Of a DNA stretch of 64,000 nt, positions 34,087-42,562 are shown piece after piece. The DNA comes from Sandaracinus amylolyticus. Its GTDB lineage: Bacteria > Myxococcota_A > Polyangia > Polyangiales > Sandaracinaceae. The DNA lies in the NCBI RefSeq assembly GCF_000737325.1, contig NZ_CP011125.1, forward strand, positions 5,394,001 to 5,458,000, given 5' to 3'. Both the position numbers and the translations under genes were made by a program. Position 1 is the stretch's first letter; every line of letters starts with the position of its first letter. Below the pieces are notes generated by a model. That model made no database searches, was not told the DNA's origin, and saw only the letters and a program-made list of their open reading frames with translations.

Positions 34087-36381
34087 TCACGGCGTGACGA
34101 GGATGCGCTCCGACGTCGTGCCCTCGGCGAGGCGCACGCGCCGGATCACGGGCGCGCGTCCCGCGATCGCCGCGCGCACCTCGACCTCCTGACCGACCTG
34201 CAGGCCCGTCACCTCGATCGGCGCGGCGCCGCGCACGACGCCGTTGACCATCACCTCGGCGCCCGGCGGCTCGGTCTCGACGCGCAGCGTCGCCGGCAGC
34301 GGCGCGAGGACGACGAACTGCCGGAGCGCGCCCTCCGTCGGCGAGAGCTGCGCCGTCCACGGTTGATAGCCCGCCATCACGACGTCGACGCGGTAGCTGC
34401 GTCCGCTCTCGATCCCATCGGTGATCACGATCGGCGTGACGCCGTCGACCGGCCGGCCGTCGATCGCGACGCTCGCTCCGGTGGGCGACGAGATCACCTC
34501 GATCGCCGGTGGAGGCGCCGCGCCGAGCACCGCGGCGATGGCGAGCACGCCGAGCACGACCACCGCGACCGCGGCGATCGCGAGCATCGCCGAGCGACGA
34601 CGCGAGTCGGCCGGCTCGAACCCACCGGTCGCGCCGGGAGGGCTCGGCGGCGGCGACGCGAACGGATCGACGCCCGGCGTCGGCGCCGTGAACACGAGCG
34701 CGGTCGGCGGCGCGATGACGCTCGGCGGCTCCCAGGGCGCGCGTGGCGCCGGCGCGACCGGAGCCGCGCGCGGAGGAGGCGGCGGCTCGACCCACACGCT
34801 CGGTGGCGGCGCAGCTCGTTGCGCGCTCGCGGCCTGCGGCGGCGCGGCGTGCTGCGGGACCTTGCCTGCCCACTGCACGTTGACCCTGCCGCGCTCGCTC
34901 TGCGCCTGCTGCGCGCCCTCGATCTTCGGCGCGGCGGCGAGCAACGCCGCAGCGAGATCCCCCGCGTCGACGAGCGTCGCGTCCTGCTCGCTCCACTCCT
35001 CGTCCTTGAGGCGCGTGGGGTCGTCCCACTCGGGCGCGGAGTGCGTGTCGTCGGTCGGCTCGTCGGGCGCGCGACGAGGCGACGTCGTGCTCACCGGAGA
35101 CACCCACGCGCCGCTCGGGCCCACCACCGGCGCCGTGACCTGATCGCTCCCGCCGTTCGCCGCGCGCGGCGACGCAGCGCGCGTCGGCTCGCCTTCGACG
35201 TTGCGGCGCGGCGGGCGCAGCGTCGGCCTCCCGGTCGCCTCCTCGGCCGGGCTCGTCGCGGGCTTGGTCACGCGCTGCGCCTTGCGGAACGGCAGCACGT
35301 CGTTGCGCGTCGCGTCCTCGTCCTCCTCTGCGCCGAGCTCGAAGAGCACGCTCTTCGACTGCGCCGCGGGAGCGAGCGAGTCGCGTCCGATCGGCTCCTC
35401 GACCGACGGCAGCTTCATGATCGCGCTGTGGCGCTGCACTTCGTTCGGGAAGAGCGTGCCCATCAGCTCGGCGAGCCGCGCCGCGGTGAACGTCGGGCTC
35501 GTCTGATACAGGAACTGCGTGAGCGCCTGCGCCATCTCCTGCGCGGACTGATAGCGATCCTGCGGCTCCTTCGAGAGCGCCTTCATCACGATCGCGGAGA
35601 GCGCCTTCGGGATGCTCGGACGGCGCGTCTCGGGCGGCGCGACCTCGACCTTGCGCACCTTGTCGAGGAGCAGCGGGACGTTGTCCTCCTGGTAGAGCAT
35701 CCGTCCCGTGAGCAGCTCGTAGAGGACGACGCCCGTCGAGAAGATGTCGGAGCGGTGATCCATCGGATCGCCCCACGCCTGCTCCGGGGACATGTAGTAG
35801 TACTTGCCCTTGATCACGCCGGCTTCGGTCTGACCACTGCGCAGCGCGGCCTTCGCGATCCCGAAGTCGACGATCTTCACCTCGCCCGCGTACGAGATCA
35901 GGACGTTTTGCGGGGAGATGTCGCGGTGCACGATGCCGAGCGACGCGCCCTCCGCGTCGCGCTTGCGATGCGCGTAGTCGAGCCCGTTGCACATCTCCGC
36001 CGCGATGTGCGCGCAGAGATCGATCGGCATCGCGCGCTTCATCTCGGTCGTCCGGCGCATCACGCGATACGCATCGGCGCCCTCGATGAGCTCCATCACG
36101 ATGTAGTACGTGTCGTCGATGCAGCCGAGGTCGAACGTCTGCGCGATGTTCACGTGCGTGAGGAGGACGGAGATCTTCGCCTCCTCGACGAGCATCTGCA
36201 CGAAGTGCTCGTCCTCCGAGTAGCGCGGATGGATGACCTTGATCGCGACGACCTTCTCGAAGCCACCGAGGCCCTTGGTCTTCGCGACGTACACCTCGGC
36301 CATTCCACCGACGGCGAGTCGACGCGTCAGCGTGTACGGCCCGAATGGGCGAGGCAGGTCGAGCTCTTCGTCGATCGCCAA
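34087..36381 (-). CDS. Ser/Thr protein kinase with PEGA repeats
   Basis: Hanks-type kinase of 764 residues with one membrane span. Kinase domain (about 14-290): Gly loop LAVGGMAEVYVAK, catalytic Lys K48, HRDISPQN with D154, DFGIAK (172-177), activation segment ending YYMSPEQAW. A 250-residue Pro/Ala-rich juxtamembrane linker follows. After the membrane helix (AIAAVAVVVLGVLAIAAVLG) come two PEGA domains (IEVISSPTGASVAIDGRPVD; LRVETEPPGAEVMVNGVVRG) that would face the periplasm and may bind wall sugars or surface layers. This is a common myxobacterial architecture. It is divergent from the CNBD gene and tail to tail with the DUF3467 gene. Confidence 0.93.
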   Translation of the reverse strand: MAIDEELDLPRPFGPYTLTRRLAVGGMAEVYVAKTKGLGGFEKVVAIKVIHPRYSEDEHFVQMLVEEAKISVLLTHVNIAQTFDLGCIDDTYYIVMELIEGADAYRVMRRTTEMKRAMPIDLCAHIAAEMCNGLDYAHRKRDAEGASLGIVHRDISPQNVLISYAGEVKIVDFGIAKAALRSGQTEAGVIKGKYYYMSPEQAWGDPMDHRSDIFSTGVVLYELLTGRMLYQEDNVPLLLDKVRKVEVAPPETRRPSIPKALSAIVMKALSKEPQDRYQSAQEMAQALTQFLYQTSPTFTAARLAELMGTLFPNEVQRHSAIMKLPSVEEPIGRDSLAPAAQSKSVLFELGAEEDEDATRNDVLPFRKAQRVTKPATSPAEEATGRPTLRPPRRNVEGEPTRAASPRAANGGSDQVTAPVVGPSGAWVSPVSTTSPRRAPDEPTDDTHSAPEWDDPTRLKDEEWSEQDATLVDAGDLAAALLAAAPKIEGAQQAQSERGRVNVQWAGKVPQHAAPPQAASAQRAAPPPSVWVEPPPPPRAAPVAPAPRAPWEPPSVIAPPTALVFTAPTPGVDPFASPPPSPPGATGGFEPADSRRRSAMLAIAAVAVVVLGVLAIAAVLGAAPPPAIEVISSPTGASVAIDGRPVDGVTPIVITDGIESGRSYRVDVVMAGYQPWTAQLSPTEGALRQFVVLAPLPATLRVETEPPGAEVMVNGVVRGAAPIEVTGLQVGQEVEVRAAIAGRAPVIRRVRLAEGTTSERILVTP

Positions 36382-36468
36382 AGGAACGCACCGAGTCTAC
36401 CGGGAGCGAGAGGTCCGGCGGAAGCGCGATGCTTGCCGCTCCTCTTTGCCGGTGAGAGGATGCCGACC

Positions 36469-36990
36469 ATGAGCGACACGCGCGCCTCGATGGATCGGGT
36501 GGACCCCGCGATGCTCCGAGAGGTCGGTCTGTTCGGCGGGCTCGACGACGAGACGCTGGGCGTGCTGTGCCGCGAGCTCCCGGTCGAGCGCGTCCACGTC
36601 GGAACGCGTGTGGTTTCCGAGGGCGACCCTGCTCGCGAGATGTTCGTGGTGCTCGACGGCGAGCTCGAGGTGCTGAAGCGCACCAGAACGGGCAGCGAGA
36701 TCCGCGTGGCGATGCTCGGCCCCGGCGGATGGTTCGGCGAGATGTCGATCCTCGACGTGCAGCCGCGCAGCGCCAGCGTGCGCGCGCTGGCGCCGAGCCG
36801 CGTGATGCGGCTCAGCGCCGAGAGCGTCGATCGACTGCTCTATCGCCGCGACCTGAAGGCGTACTCGCTGTTCGTGATGAACATCGCGAGAGAGCTCAGC
36901 CGAAGGCTCCGCGTCGCGGACGGCATCCTCGCCCAGTTCGTCGGCACGATGGCGGACGAGTACGTGACGAAGACGAAGTCCGGCGGCTGA
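36469..36990 (+). CDS. Cyclic-nucleotide-binding domain protein
   Basis: Single-domain CNBD protein of about 173 residues, Crp-like in its N-terminal half but without a DNA-binding helix-turn-helix. The phosphate-binding cassette region reads PGGWFGEMSILDVQPRSASV, with Glu and Arg suited to bind a cyclic nucleotide, and the beta roll GTRVVSEGDPAREMFVVLDG precedes it. The C-terminal helix is FVMNIARELSRRLRVADGIL. The ATG at 36469 sits 9 bases after a GAGAGG site and is preferred over the ATG at 36460. Possibly a sensor that works by protein contact. It is divergent from the kinase gene, 87 bases between starts. Confidence 0.8.
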   Translation: MSDTRASMDRVDPAMLREVGLFGGLDDETLGVLCRELPVERVHVGTRVVSEGDPAREMFVVLDGELEVLKRTRTGSEIRVAMLGPGGWFGEMSILDVQPRSASVRALAPSRVMRLSAESVDRLLYRRDLKAYSLFVMNIARELSRRLRVADGILAQFVGTMADEYVTKTKSGG

Positions 36991-36993
36991 CCG

Positions 36994-38511
36994 TCAGCGG
37001 CAACGTTGGGCGACCGCGCGCGGGCCGAGCCCCGCACACGACGAGCCCGAGATGGGGGGCAGACACTCGAGGTGCTGGGCCTCTGCACCGCATGCCGGCG
37101 TCGTGCTTCCGCTCCAGCCACTCCGGCTGCGACACTGCGACTCCGTACCGCCGCCACAGGCCGTCACGTTCGTGAGCGTGTAGCGCCGCGTCTCGACGTT
37201 GTCGCAGTCGTAGTCGAAGTCGCGCGACGCCGGTGCGCCCGCGATGGGCGAGCCGAAGTACTGCGTCTGTCCGGGGAACGCGCTGCTGTTCGAGTCCGCG
37301 CAGTCCGTCTGCCCGGTCGTGGGCGCCCGGTCGGTCCACGATCCTCCGGCGCCGCACGCCGCCGGCGCGGCGCTGGGGGGCTCGCAGGCGCTCGTGGTGA
37401 CGGCGCCGCTCGCCGCGAACGTGTCACCGTCACAGTCCGCGTAGAACGTCGTTCGGACGCCGTTGTCGACGCCACCCGCGCAGTCGTTGTCCAGGCCGTC
37501 GCAGACCTCGGTGCCGCCCGGCCGACACGATCCACACGAGTCGTTGCAGTCGTCGTCGTTCGCGACGTATCCGGCCGGAGCAGCGCACGCCGTCATCGGG
37601 CTGGTCGCGCTGCCGAACGTGTCGCCGTCCAGATCGCGGTAGAAGGTCTGGAGCACACCTTCGTCCGTCGCCGTGTCGCAGTCGTTGTTCTCGCCGTCAC
37701 ACGTCTCGGCGCGCCCGGGGTGACACGCCGAGCACGAGTCGTTGCAGTCCATCGCGCGCGCGACGTAGCCGCTCGGTGCCGCACACGCCTGCATCGTCAT
37801 CGCAGCGTTGCCGTACGTGTCGCCGTCGGCATCGCGATAGAACGTCGTGGTCACCGACTCGTCGACGCGCTCGTCGCAGTCGTCGTCGACACCGTTGCAG
37901 ATCTCGTCGACCGGCGATACGACGCCCTCGCACTCACCGTACGTTCCGTCGACGCATCGCTGCGTCCCGTAGCTGCACTCGCCGACGTCCGTCGTGCCGC
38001 ACTGCACCGGCGCGCTGCCAGGAATGCACGTGCATCCAGCGTCGGCCTCGTTGCTCGCGCCGTCGCAGTCTTCGTCCTTCAGGTCCGCGTCACAGACCTC
38101 GGTGCCCTCGGGCCCGCACGCCTCGCAGTCGTCGTCGCAGTCGCGATCGTCTTCGACGTAGCCCTCGGGCGCGTCGCAGGACCTGATCGAGCTCGCGCGA
38201 TCACCGAAGCCGTCGCCGTCGGCATCGCGATGAAAGGTTCGCTCTTCGCACGCGGGCCCCGAGTCGATCCCCGAGTCCTCGGTCGTTTCCACGCCTGCGT
38301 CGTCCCACGTCATGCCGTCGAGCGGCACGACGCTGCCGTCGCGATGGCAGAGACCGTCGCGGTACTCACCGCCATTGGGGCACACGCAGATCCGCCGGTC
38401 GGGTGCTTGGCGGAGCAGCTCTCCGCACTCGAGCGGTGTCTCGCAACCGGCGGCCAAGGCGCTCGCCGCGAGCACGAGGAGAGGAGAGATCCGAACGAGA
38501 CGTCGACGCAT
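36994..38511 (-). CDS. Cys/Asp-rich lipoprotein with repeated metal-binding motifs
   Basis: Secreted lipoprotein of 505 residues: signal and lipobox LAAGC (Cys23) near the start. It contains at least four imperfect repeats of about 70 residues, each with a DADGDGFGD-type acidic loop, a CNGVDDDCD or CDGENNDCD motif and CAAPSGYV. This is the "putative metal-binding motif" (MopE-like) array found in many myxobacterial surface proteins; the loops should bind Ca2+ and the many Cys are probably paired. Frequent in Myxococcota, function unknown. Its stop is three bases from the CNBD gene stop (TGA-CCG-TCA). Confidence 0.85.
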   Translation of the reverse strand: MRRRLVRISPLLVLAASALAAGCETPLECGELLRQAPDRRICVCPNGGEYRDGLCHRDGSVVPLDGMTWDDAGVETTEDSGIDSGPACEERTFHRDADGDGFGDRASSIRSCDAPEGYVEDDRDCDDDCEACGPEGTEVCDADLKDEDCDGASNEADAGCTCIPGSAPVQCGTTDVGECSYGTQRCVDGTYGECEGVVSPVDEICNGVDDDCDERVDESVTTTFYRDADGDTYGNAAMTMQACAAPSGYVARAMDCNDSCSACHPGRAETCDGENNDCDTATDEGVLQTFYRDLDGDTFGSATSPMTACAAPAGYVANDDDCNDSCGSCRPGGTEVCDGLDNDCAGGVDNGVRTTFYADCDGDTFAASGAVTTSACEPPSAAPAACGAGGSWTDRAPTTGQTDCADSNSSAFPGQTQYFGSPIAGAPASRDFDYDCDNVETRRYTLTNVTACGGGTESQCRSRSGWSGSTTPACGAEAQHLECLPPISGSSCAGLGPRAVAQRCR

Positions 38512-38601
38512 GACCAGGCTCCGTGAGGGCTGTGTGAGATCGTGAGGTGATGCGGGCAACCGCAACCACGCTCATCGACTCGAGCTCGTCGGCGTTGCGT
38601 C

Positions 38602-38628
38602 TTGCGTCGCGACGCACCGCGCGATACA
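38602..38628 (+). promoter_or_regulatory. Possible tRNA promoter
   Basis: TTGCGT (38602-38607) and GATACA (38623-38628) could be -35 and -10 elements with a short 15-bp spacer. The tRNA begins 12 bases after the -10. A second TTGCGT at 38595 is too far for a normal spacer. Confidence 0.35.
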
Positions 38629-38640
38629 CCGCTCGTCCTC

Positions 38641-38714
38641 GGGCTCTTAGCTCAGCTGGATAGAGCGTCGGCCTCCGGAGCCGAAGGTCACAGGTTCGAA
38701 TCCTGTAGAGCCCG
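38641..38714 (+). tRNA. tRNA-Arg (anticodon CCG)
   Basis: A complete cloverleaf is visible. Acceptor stem GGGCTCT pairs with AGAGCCC (38707-38713), with discriminator G at 38714. The D arm contains TAGCTCAGCTGGATAGAGC. The anticodon arm is TCGGC-CTCCGGA-GCCGA, giving anticodon CCG for Arg codon CGG. The T arm is ACAGG-TTCGAAT-CCTGT. CCA is not encoded. CGG is a usual codon in such a GC-rich genome. It lies between a lipoprotein gene on the other strand and the GspE-N protein gene. Confidence 0.97.
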
Positions 38715-38781
38715 CTTCGCTGGCGCGTGCGACCGGCGAGATACGCAGCGCGAACACACGGACGGAGCGCGAGGGGGAGCG

Positions 38782-39453
38782 TTGGACGTCCTGGATCTCC
38801 TGGCGCGCGAGGGAGTGATCGCGCCGAGCGACGTCGCGATGCTGCGGAAGCGCGGTGGATCCGCGATCGCAGCGGTGATCGACGCCGGGCTCGCAGGCGA
38901 CGACGTGGTCGCGGACCTGCTCGCACGCGAGGCGGGAGCGGTCGTGATCGATCTCGATCGCGGCACGCTCGAGCACGAGGCCGTGCGGCTCGTTCCCGAG
39001 GAGATCTCGCGACGCCATCTCGCGATCGTCGTTGCGCTCGAGCCCAGCGGACGATCGGTGCGTGCGGCGTTCGCGAACCCGCTCGACGAGCGCGCGATCG
39101 CCGACATCGCCGCCGCGGCCGGCCGCGGTGTGCGCGCGATGGTCGCGACGGTGTCGTCGATCCGACGCGCGCTCGATCGCGAGTACGGGCCCGACGCGAC
39201 GCGCGTCATCGAAGCGCCCGCGGGCACCGACGACGAGATCGCCCCCGAGTCGACTCGTCGAGTCGCGACCGGGCGCCGCCGCGCGACCGAGCCACCCGAA
39301 GAAGTACCGCGTACGATGCCCGTGCATCGCCTCGAGCAGGAAGCGACGATCGAGCAGCGGCACGAAGCGCTGCTCCTCGCGCTGATCGAGAAGGGCGTGA
39401 TCACGCGCGCGGAGTACGGCGACGCGCTGAAGCGCCTCCTCAGTCGGCGCTGA
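38782..39453 (+). CDS. Stand-alone GspE/MshE N-terminal domain protein
   Basis: Protein of about 223 residues equivalent to the N-terminal domain of type II secretion/type IV pilus ATPases (GspE_N, MshEN): VLDLLAREGVIAPSDVAML, LAGDDVVADLLAREAGAVVI, LVPEEISRRHLAIVVALEPS and VSSIRRALDREYG. The ATPase domain is absent. MshEN relatives can bind c-di-GMP. The C-terminal part is a charged linker and a helical end (HRLEQEATIEQRHEALLLAL). The start is probably TTG at 38782 after GAGGGGGAG; the frame stays open through the tRNA upstream, but that part is tRNA read as protein and cannot be coding. Such orphan domains are common in myxobacteria. Confidence 0.75.
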   Translation: MDVLDLLAREGVIAPSDVAMLRKRGGSAIAAVIDAGLAGDDVVADLLAREAGAVVIDLDRGTLEHEAVRLVPEEISRRHLAIVVALEPSGRSVRAAFANPLDERAIADIAAAAGRGVRAMVATVSSIRRALDREYGPDATRVIEAPAGTDDEIAPESTRRVATGRRRATEPPEEVPRTMPVHRLEQEATIEQRHEALLLALIEKGVITRAEYGDALKRLLSRR

Positions 39454-39772
39454 CGATCGCCGTCAGCATCTTTACGCAACGACGCGAGCGTCGCGTTCGC
39501 AAGCTGCCGTCGAGCGAAAATCCCAGCGTTTCCGCGTGGCGTGTGTGCTGCATGCATCCCGGTCCGGCGAGGTCCGACCGGCCGGTGCGCTCGCAATGGT
39601 TTGCTCACGACGAGGCGAAGCTCCGGTGCCGGTACCGGAGCAGAGTGGCTTGACTCTGCAGTACGCCCAGCGATATGCCGCGCGTTCTTCGACGAGAGGC
39701 GGGAGGGCCTCGTCGTCCAGATCTGCGGGGCCGAGCTCGGGCGCGGCCAGCGTCGATTCGGGAGGATTCGTG
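39454..39772 (+). promoter_or_regulatory. Upstream region of the Cys-rich lipoprotein with promoter and hairpin
   Basis: This 319-base gap has no credible gene. It holds a perfect stem-loop CTCCGGT-GCCGGT-ACCGGAG (39621-39640), then TTGACT at 39650-39655 and GATATG at 39672-39677 (16-bp spacer), a likely promoter for the gene at 39773. A GGGAGG ribosome site follows at 39760-39765. The hairpin next to the -35 could be an operator. Confidence 0.5.
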
Positions 39773-41311
39773 ATGAGGAGAAGTGCTTGGTTCGCGCTGC
39801 TGAGCGCAGTCGCCATCGCCGGATCAGTCGGCTGCGGTGACGACGACGGTACGGTGATCGACGTGGACGCACAGCTTCCCGACGCCGGTCCGATGACCGG
39901 CGACTCGGGGACCGACGGCGGTGGAGCGTCTGCGTGCGGCACGACGGGGCGCGTGGGCGGCCTGTGCCGCGCCGGTGCCTGCATGGAAGGCCTGGAGTGC
40001 ATCCAGGAATTCGCGGTGTCCGGTGCGCAGCTGACGCTCCGCAACGCGTTCGGCTACCCGCAGGCCGAGGCGACCGACGCGACGAACGAGACGTTCCGCG
40101 AGGTCGAGACGCCGAACCCCGCGAACGACATCCCGATCACGTTCGCGAACGGCTCGCTCTGCACCGAGCAGTGCGACGTCAGCGCCGACACGGACATGTG
40201 CGGGTCGTGCGCCCGCTGCTCGCAGAACATCGGCGAGGACAACCTCGGCGTGCCCGTCTGGCTGTTCTTCCAGACCGCGGACCGTGCGTACGGTGAGGAC
40301 ACCGGCATCTGCCGCGGCACCTGCACGTTCGACCCCGCGACGAACGGCGGCTGCCCGACGGGCTACAGCTGCGATCCGCTGACGAACCTGTGCTTCGAGT
40401 CGTGCCGCAACAGCGCGCAGTGCAACGGCACGATCGTCATCACCGAGGAGAACAACTTCGCTGGCTGGGTCGTCCCGGACACCGGCGTGAGCTGCAGCAC
40501 CACGACCGGCCGCTGCGAGTGGGAGAACGCGGCGACGGCGACCGTCGGCGAGGCGTGTGACGCGACGACGGATTGCGCCGCCGACATCGGCCTCTGCCTC
40601 CGCGGCGGCACGTGCGCGGAAGCGCAGTGCGCGACGGCCAGCGACACGACGGCGGAAGGCGTGTGCGACGGCGGCCGCGGCATCTGCCTGCCGTTCGGCG
40701 GCAACGACGGCTCGCTCTGCGTCGACGGCTGCGCGGCGACCACGGACTGCCAGCCCGGCAACACCTGCGTGCCGCTGCAGGACACCTCGGGCAATCCGAT
40801 CAACGTCGGTGGCTTCATGGGCTACTGCTTCCCGCTCTGCGGCGGCGAGGACAACCTCACGTGCCGCGCCGGCGAGGCGTGCGAGCTCGAGCCCGCGACG
40901 GGCGGCGAGGTTCCGACGGGAACGTGCCGTCCGACGTGCGATCCGGCGGCGACGCCCGGCACCTGCGAGACGGGCGAGACCTGCGTCGCGGTCGAGGGCG
41001 AGACCTACGGGTTCTGCGAGACGCTCGGCGGGACCTGCGGCGACAGCACCGACTGCTTCCTCGACCAGGTCTGCACCGCCGACATCGTGAGCAGCGACCT
41101 CGGCCGCTGCGTCGACCCCTGCGAGGACGGGATGTGCACGCCGGACACCGACGTGTGCCAGCCCAACGTCGCGGCGTCGGGCACGCTCGCGGGCCTGTGC
41201 ACCACGCCCTGCACGATGGCCACCCAGGCCACCGACTGCGGCGCCGATCGCGTCTGCCGCGTCGCGGCCGGCGCGGACACGGGCTCGTGCGTCCGCCGTC
41301 CGCCCGCGTGA
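39773..41311 (+). CDS. Large Cys-rich lipoprotein
   Basis: Exported lipoprotein of 512 residues. The signal peptide ends in AGSVGC (lipobox Cys near residue 21), followed by an Asp/Gly-rich spacer (CGDDDGTVIDVD, DAGPMTGDSGTDGG). The rest holds more than 40 Cys in short blocks such as CGTTGRVGGLCRAGACMEG, CDATTDCAADIGLCLRGGTC and CEDGMCTPDTDVCQPN, probably disulphide-linked modules like those of myxobacterial Cys-rich surface proteins. No enzyme motif. The ATG at 39773 (or GTG at 39770) follows GGGAGG. It is monocistronic: own promoter and a strong terminator right after. Confidence 0.82.
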   Translation: MRRSAWFALLSAVAIAGSVGCGDDDGTVIDVDAQLPDAGPMTGDSGTDGGGASACGTTGRVGGLCRAGACMEGLECIQEFAVSGAQLTLRNAFGYPQAEATDATNETFREVETPNPANDIPITFANGSLCTEQCDVSADTDMCGSCARCSQNIGEDNLGVPVWLFFQTADRAYGEDTGICRGTCTFDPATNGGCPTGYSCDPLTNLCFESCRNSAQCNGTIVITEENNFAGWVVPDTGVSCSTTTGRCEWENAATATVGEACDATTDCAADIGLCLRGGTCAEAQCATASDTTAEGVCDGGRGICLPFGGNDGSLCVDGCAATTDCQPGNTCVPLQDTSGNPINVGGFMGYCFPLCGGEDNLTCRAGEACELEPATGGEVPTGTCRPTCDPAATPGTCETGETCVAVEGETYGFCETLGGTCGDSTDCFLDQVCTADIVSSDLGRCVDPCEDGMCTPDTDVCQPNVAASGTLAGLCTTPCTMATQATDCGADRVCRVAAGADTGSCVRRPPA

Positions 41312-41336
41312 TCGCGTTCGCGATGTGACCTGAGAC

Positions 41337-41364
41337 GAGCCCGGCGCCTTGCGGCGTCGGGCTC
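41337..41364 (+). terminator. Strong intrinsic terminator
   Basis: GAGCCCGGCGCC (41337-41348) and GGCGTCGGGCTC (41353-41364) form a 12-bp stem with one G-T pair and a TTGC loop, followed by TCTCGTCT. It starts 25 bases after the Cys-rich lipoprotein stop. Confidence 0.85.
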
Positions 41365-41407
41365 TCTCGTCTAGACCTTCGGCCCCTACGTTTTCGAGGA
41401 GCGAACG

Positions 41408-41557
41408 ATGTTCCTGATGATCTCGCGGAAGCCCCGCAAGCGCGACCGCTCGCGGTCCAAGCGCGCGAAGTCGAAGCTCAAGGCCAAGAACCGCCGCCGT
41501 GTGAACCGCATGGCCGGACGTCCGCTCGGCCGCGGCGGGCACCCCAGCAACAGCTGA
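41408..41557 (+). CDS. Small basic protein, 49 residues
   Basis: Short gene encoding a 49-residue protein: MFLMISRKPRKRDRSRSKR at the start, then Lys/Arg-rich sequence and an end GRPLGRGGHPSNS. About half of its first 36 residues are Arg or Lys, which suggests RNA or ribosome binding. A GAGGAG site 7 bases before the ATG is strong, and the gene is framed by two terminators. It resembles in size and charge small ribosome-associated proteins such as AURKAIP1/COX24-like or THX types, but I cannot match it to one. Its codon use fits the genome. Confidence 0.65.
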   Translation: MFLMISRKPRKRDRSRSKRAKSKLKAKNRRRVNRMAGRPLGRGGHPSNS

Positions 41558-41582
41558 GCGCGCTCCGCTCGAAATTCGTGCG

Positions 41583-41638
41583 ACGACGCGAGCCCGGGTG
41601 CTTCCTCTCACGAGGGCGCCCGGGCTTCGTCGTTCCGT
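41583..41638 (+). terminator. Probable intrinsic terminator
   Basis: A long stem is formed by ACGACGCGAGCCCGGGTGC (41583-41601) with GCGCCCGGGCTTCGTCGT (41616-41633), with a few mismatches, followed by TCCGTC. It lies 25 bases after the small basic protein gene. The tail has few T residues, so efficiency is uncertain. Confidence 0.65.
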
Positions 41639-41691
41639 CACGCTGCGGCGAGTGTCGCGAACCGTCCGGGCGTGGTAGACAAAAGAGCACG

Positions 41692-42531
41692 ATGGACGGC
41701 CACCAGATCTTCGTCGTCAGCGACTCCACCGGCGAGACCGCCGAGCGCGTGGTGCGCGCTGCGCTCCTGCAGTTCCCTCATCACCGCGTGCGCGTGCGCC
41801 TGTTCACGCGCGTGCGAGATCGCGACGCGGTCGCGGAGGTGCTGCGCAAGGCTGGCGAGGCCGGCGCGATGGTCGTGTTCACGCTCGTGTCGCCCGAGCT
41901 GCGCGAGTCGTTCCACGAGATCGCGCAGCAGGAGAAGGTCGAGACGGTCGACGTCATCGGCCAGCTCATCCACAAGGTCGCGACGTACGTCGAGGCGTCG
42001 CCGCTGAACCAGCCGTCCGCGACGATGCCGCTCTCCGAGGAGTACTTCCGGCGCGTCGAGGCGATCGAGTTCGCCGTGAAGAGCGACGACGGCAAGGAGC
42101 CCCGCAACCTGCGCAAGGCCGATCTGGTGCTCGTCGGCGTCAGCCGCACCAGCAAGACGCCGCTCTCGACGTACCTCGCGGGGCGCGGCCTGCGCGTCGC
42201 GAACGTGCCGCTGGTGCTCGGGGTGTCGACGCCCGCGGAGCTCGAGGACATCCCGTCCGAGCGCGTCGTGGGGCTCACGATCGGCATCGATCAGCTGCTC
42301 GAGATCCGCAAGGCGCGCCTGGTCCAGCTCGGCATGCCCGCGGACACCGCGTACGGCCTGCGCGAGCACGTGCGCAGCGAGCTCGAGTACGCCGAGAGCA
42401 TCTTCTCGCGCCATCCCGACTGGATGGTGATCGACGTCAGTGGTCGCGCGATCGAAGAGACCGCGACGATCATCCTCGAGTCGATCAAGGACCGCGAGGA
42501 GAAGCGGTTCCAGCAAGAGATGTCGCTCTGA
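41692..42531 (+). CDS. ppsR: Kinase/pyrophosphorylase (PpsR, DUF299)
   Basis: Bifunctional regulatory enzyme of 279 residues. In this family it phosphorylates with ADP and dephosphorylates a Thr on phosphoenolpyruvate synthase (or pyruvate phosphate dikinase), controlling gluconeogenesis. Signatures: VVSDSTGETAERVVRAAL at the N-terminus, the P-loop GVSRTSKTPLSTYLAGRG near residue 152, VANVPLVLGVSTPAEL and VIDVSGRAIEETATIIL. Length agrees with relatives of about 270 aa. It is a single gene between two hairpins; no PEP synthase gene is in the window. Confidence 0.93.
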   Translation: MDGHQIFVVSDSTGETAERVVRAALLQFPHHRVRVRLFTRVRDRDAVAEVLRKAGEAGAMVVFTLVSPELRESFHEIAQQEKVETVDVIGQLIHKVATYVEASPLNQPSATMPLSEEYFRRVEAIEFAVKSDDGKEPRNLRKADLVLVGVSRTSKTPLSTYLAGRGLRVANVPLVLGVSTPAELEDIPSERVVGLTIGIDQLLEIRKARLVQLGMPADTAYGLREHVRSELEYAESIFSRHPDWMVIDVSGRAIEETATIILESIKDREEKRFQQEMSL

Positions 42532-42538
42532 GCTTCCC

Positions 42539-42559
42539 GGGGAGGCTGCGCGCCTCCCC
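42539..42559. terminator. Hairpin between convergent ppsR and fdx
   Basis: GGGGAGGC-TGCGC-GCCTCCCC is a perfect 8-bp stem with a 5-base loop, placed 8 bases after the ppsR stop and 3 bases before the ferredoxin stop. A short TCCTC follows on the plus strand. It may serve as a bidirectional terminator; the U-tails are poor. Confidence 0.6.
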
Positions 42560-42562
42560 TCC

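Noticed and set aside
38602-38781. Longer version of the GspE-N gene reading through the tRNA
   Set aside because: The translated part (LAQLDRASASGAEGHRFES) is the well-known false peptide obtained by translating a tRNA gene.
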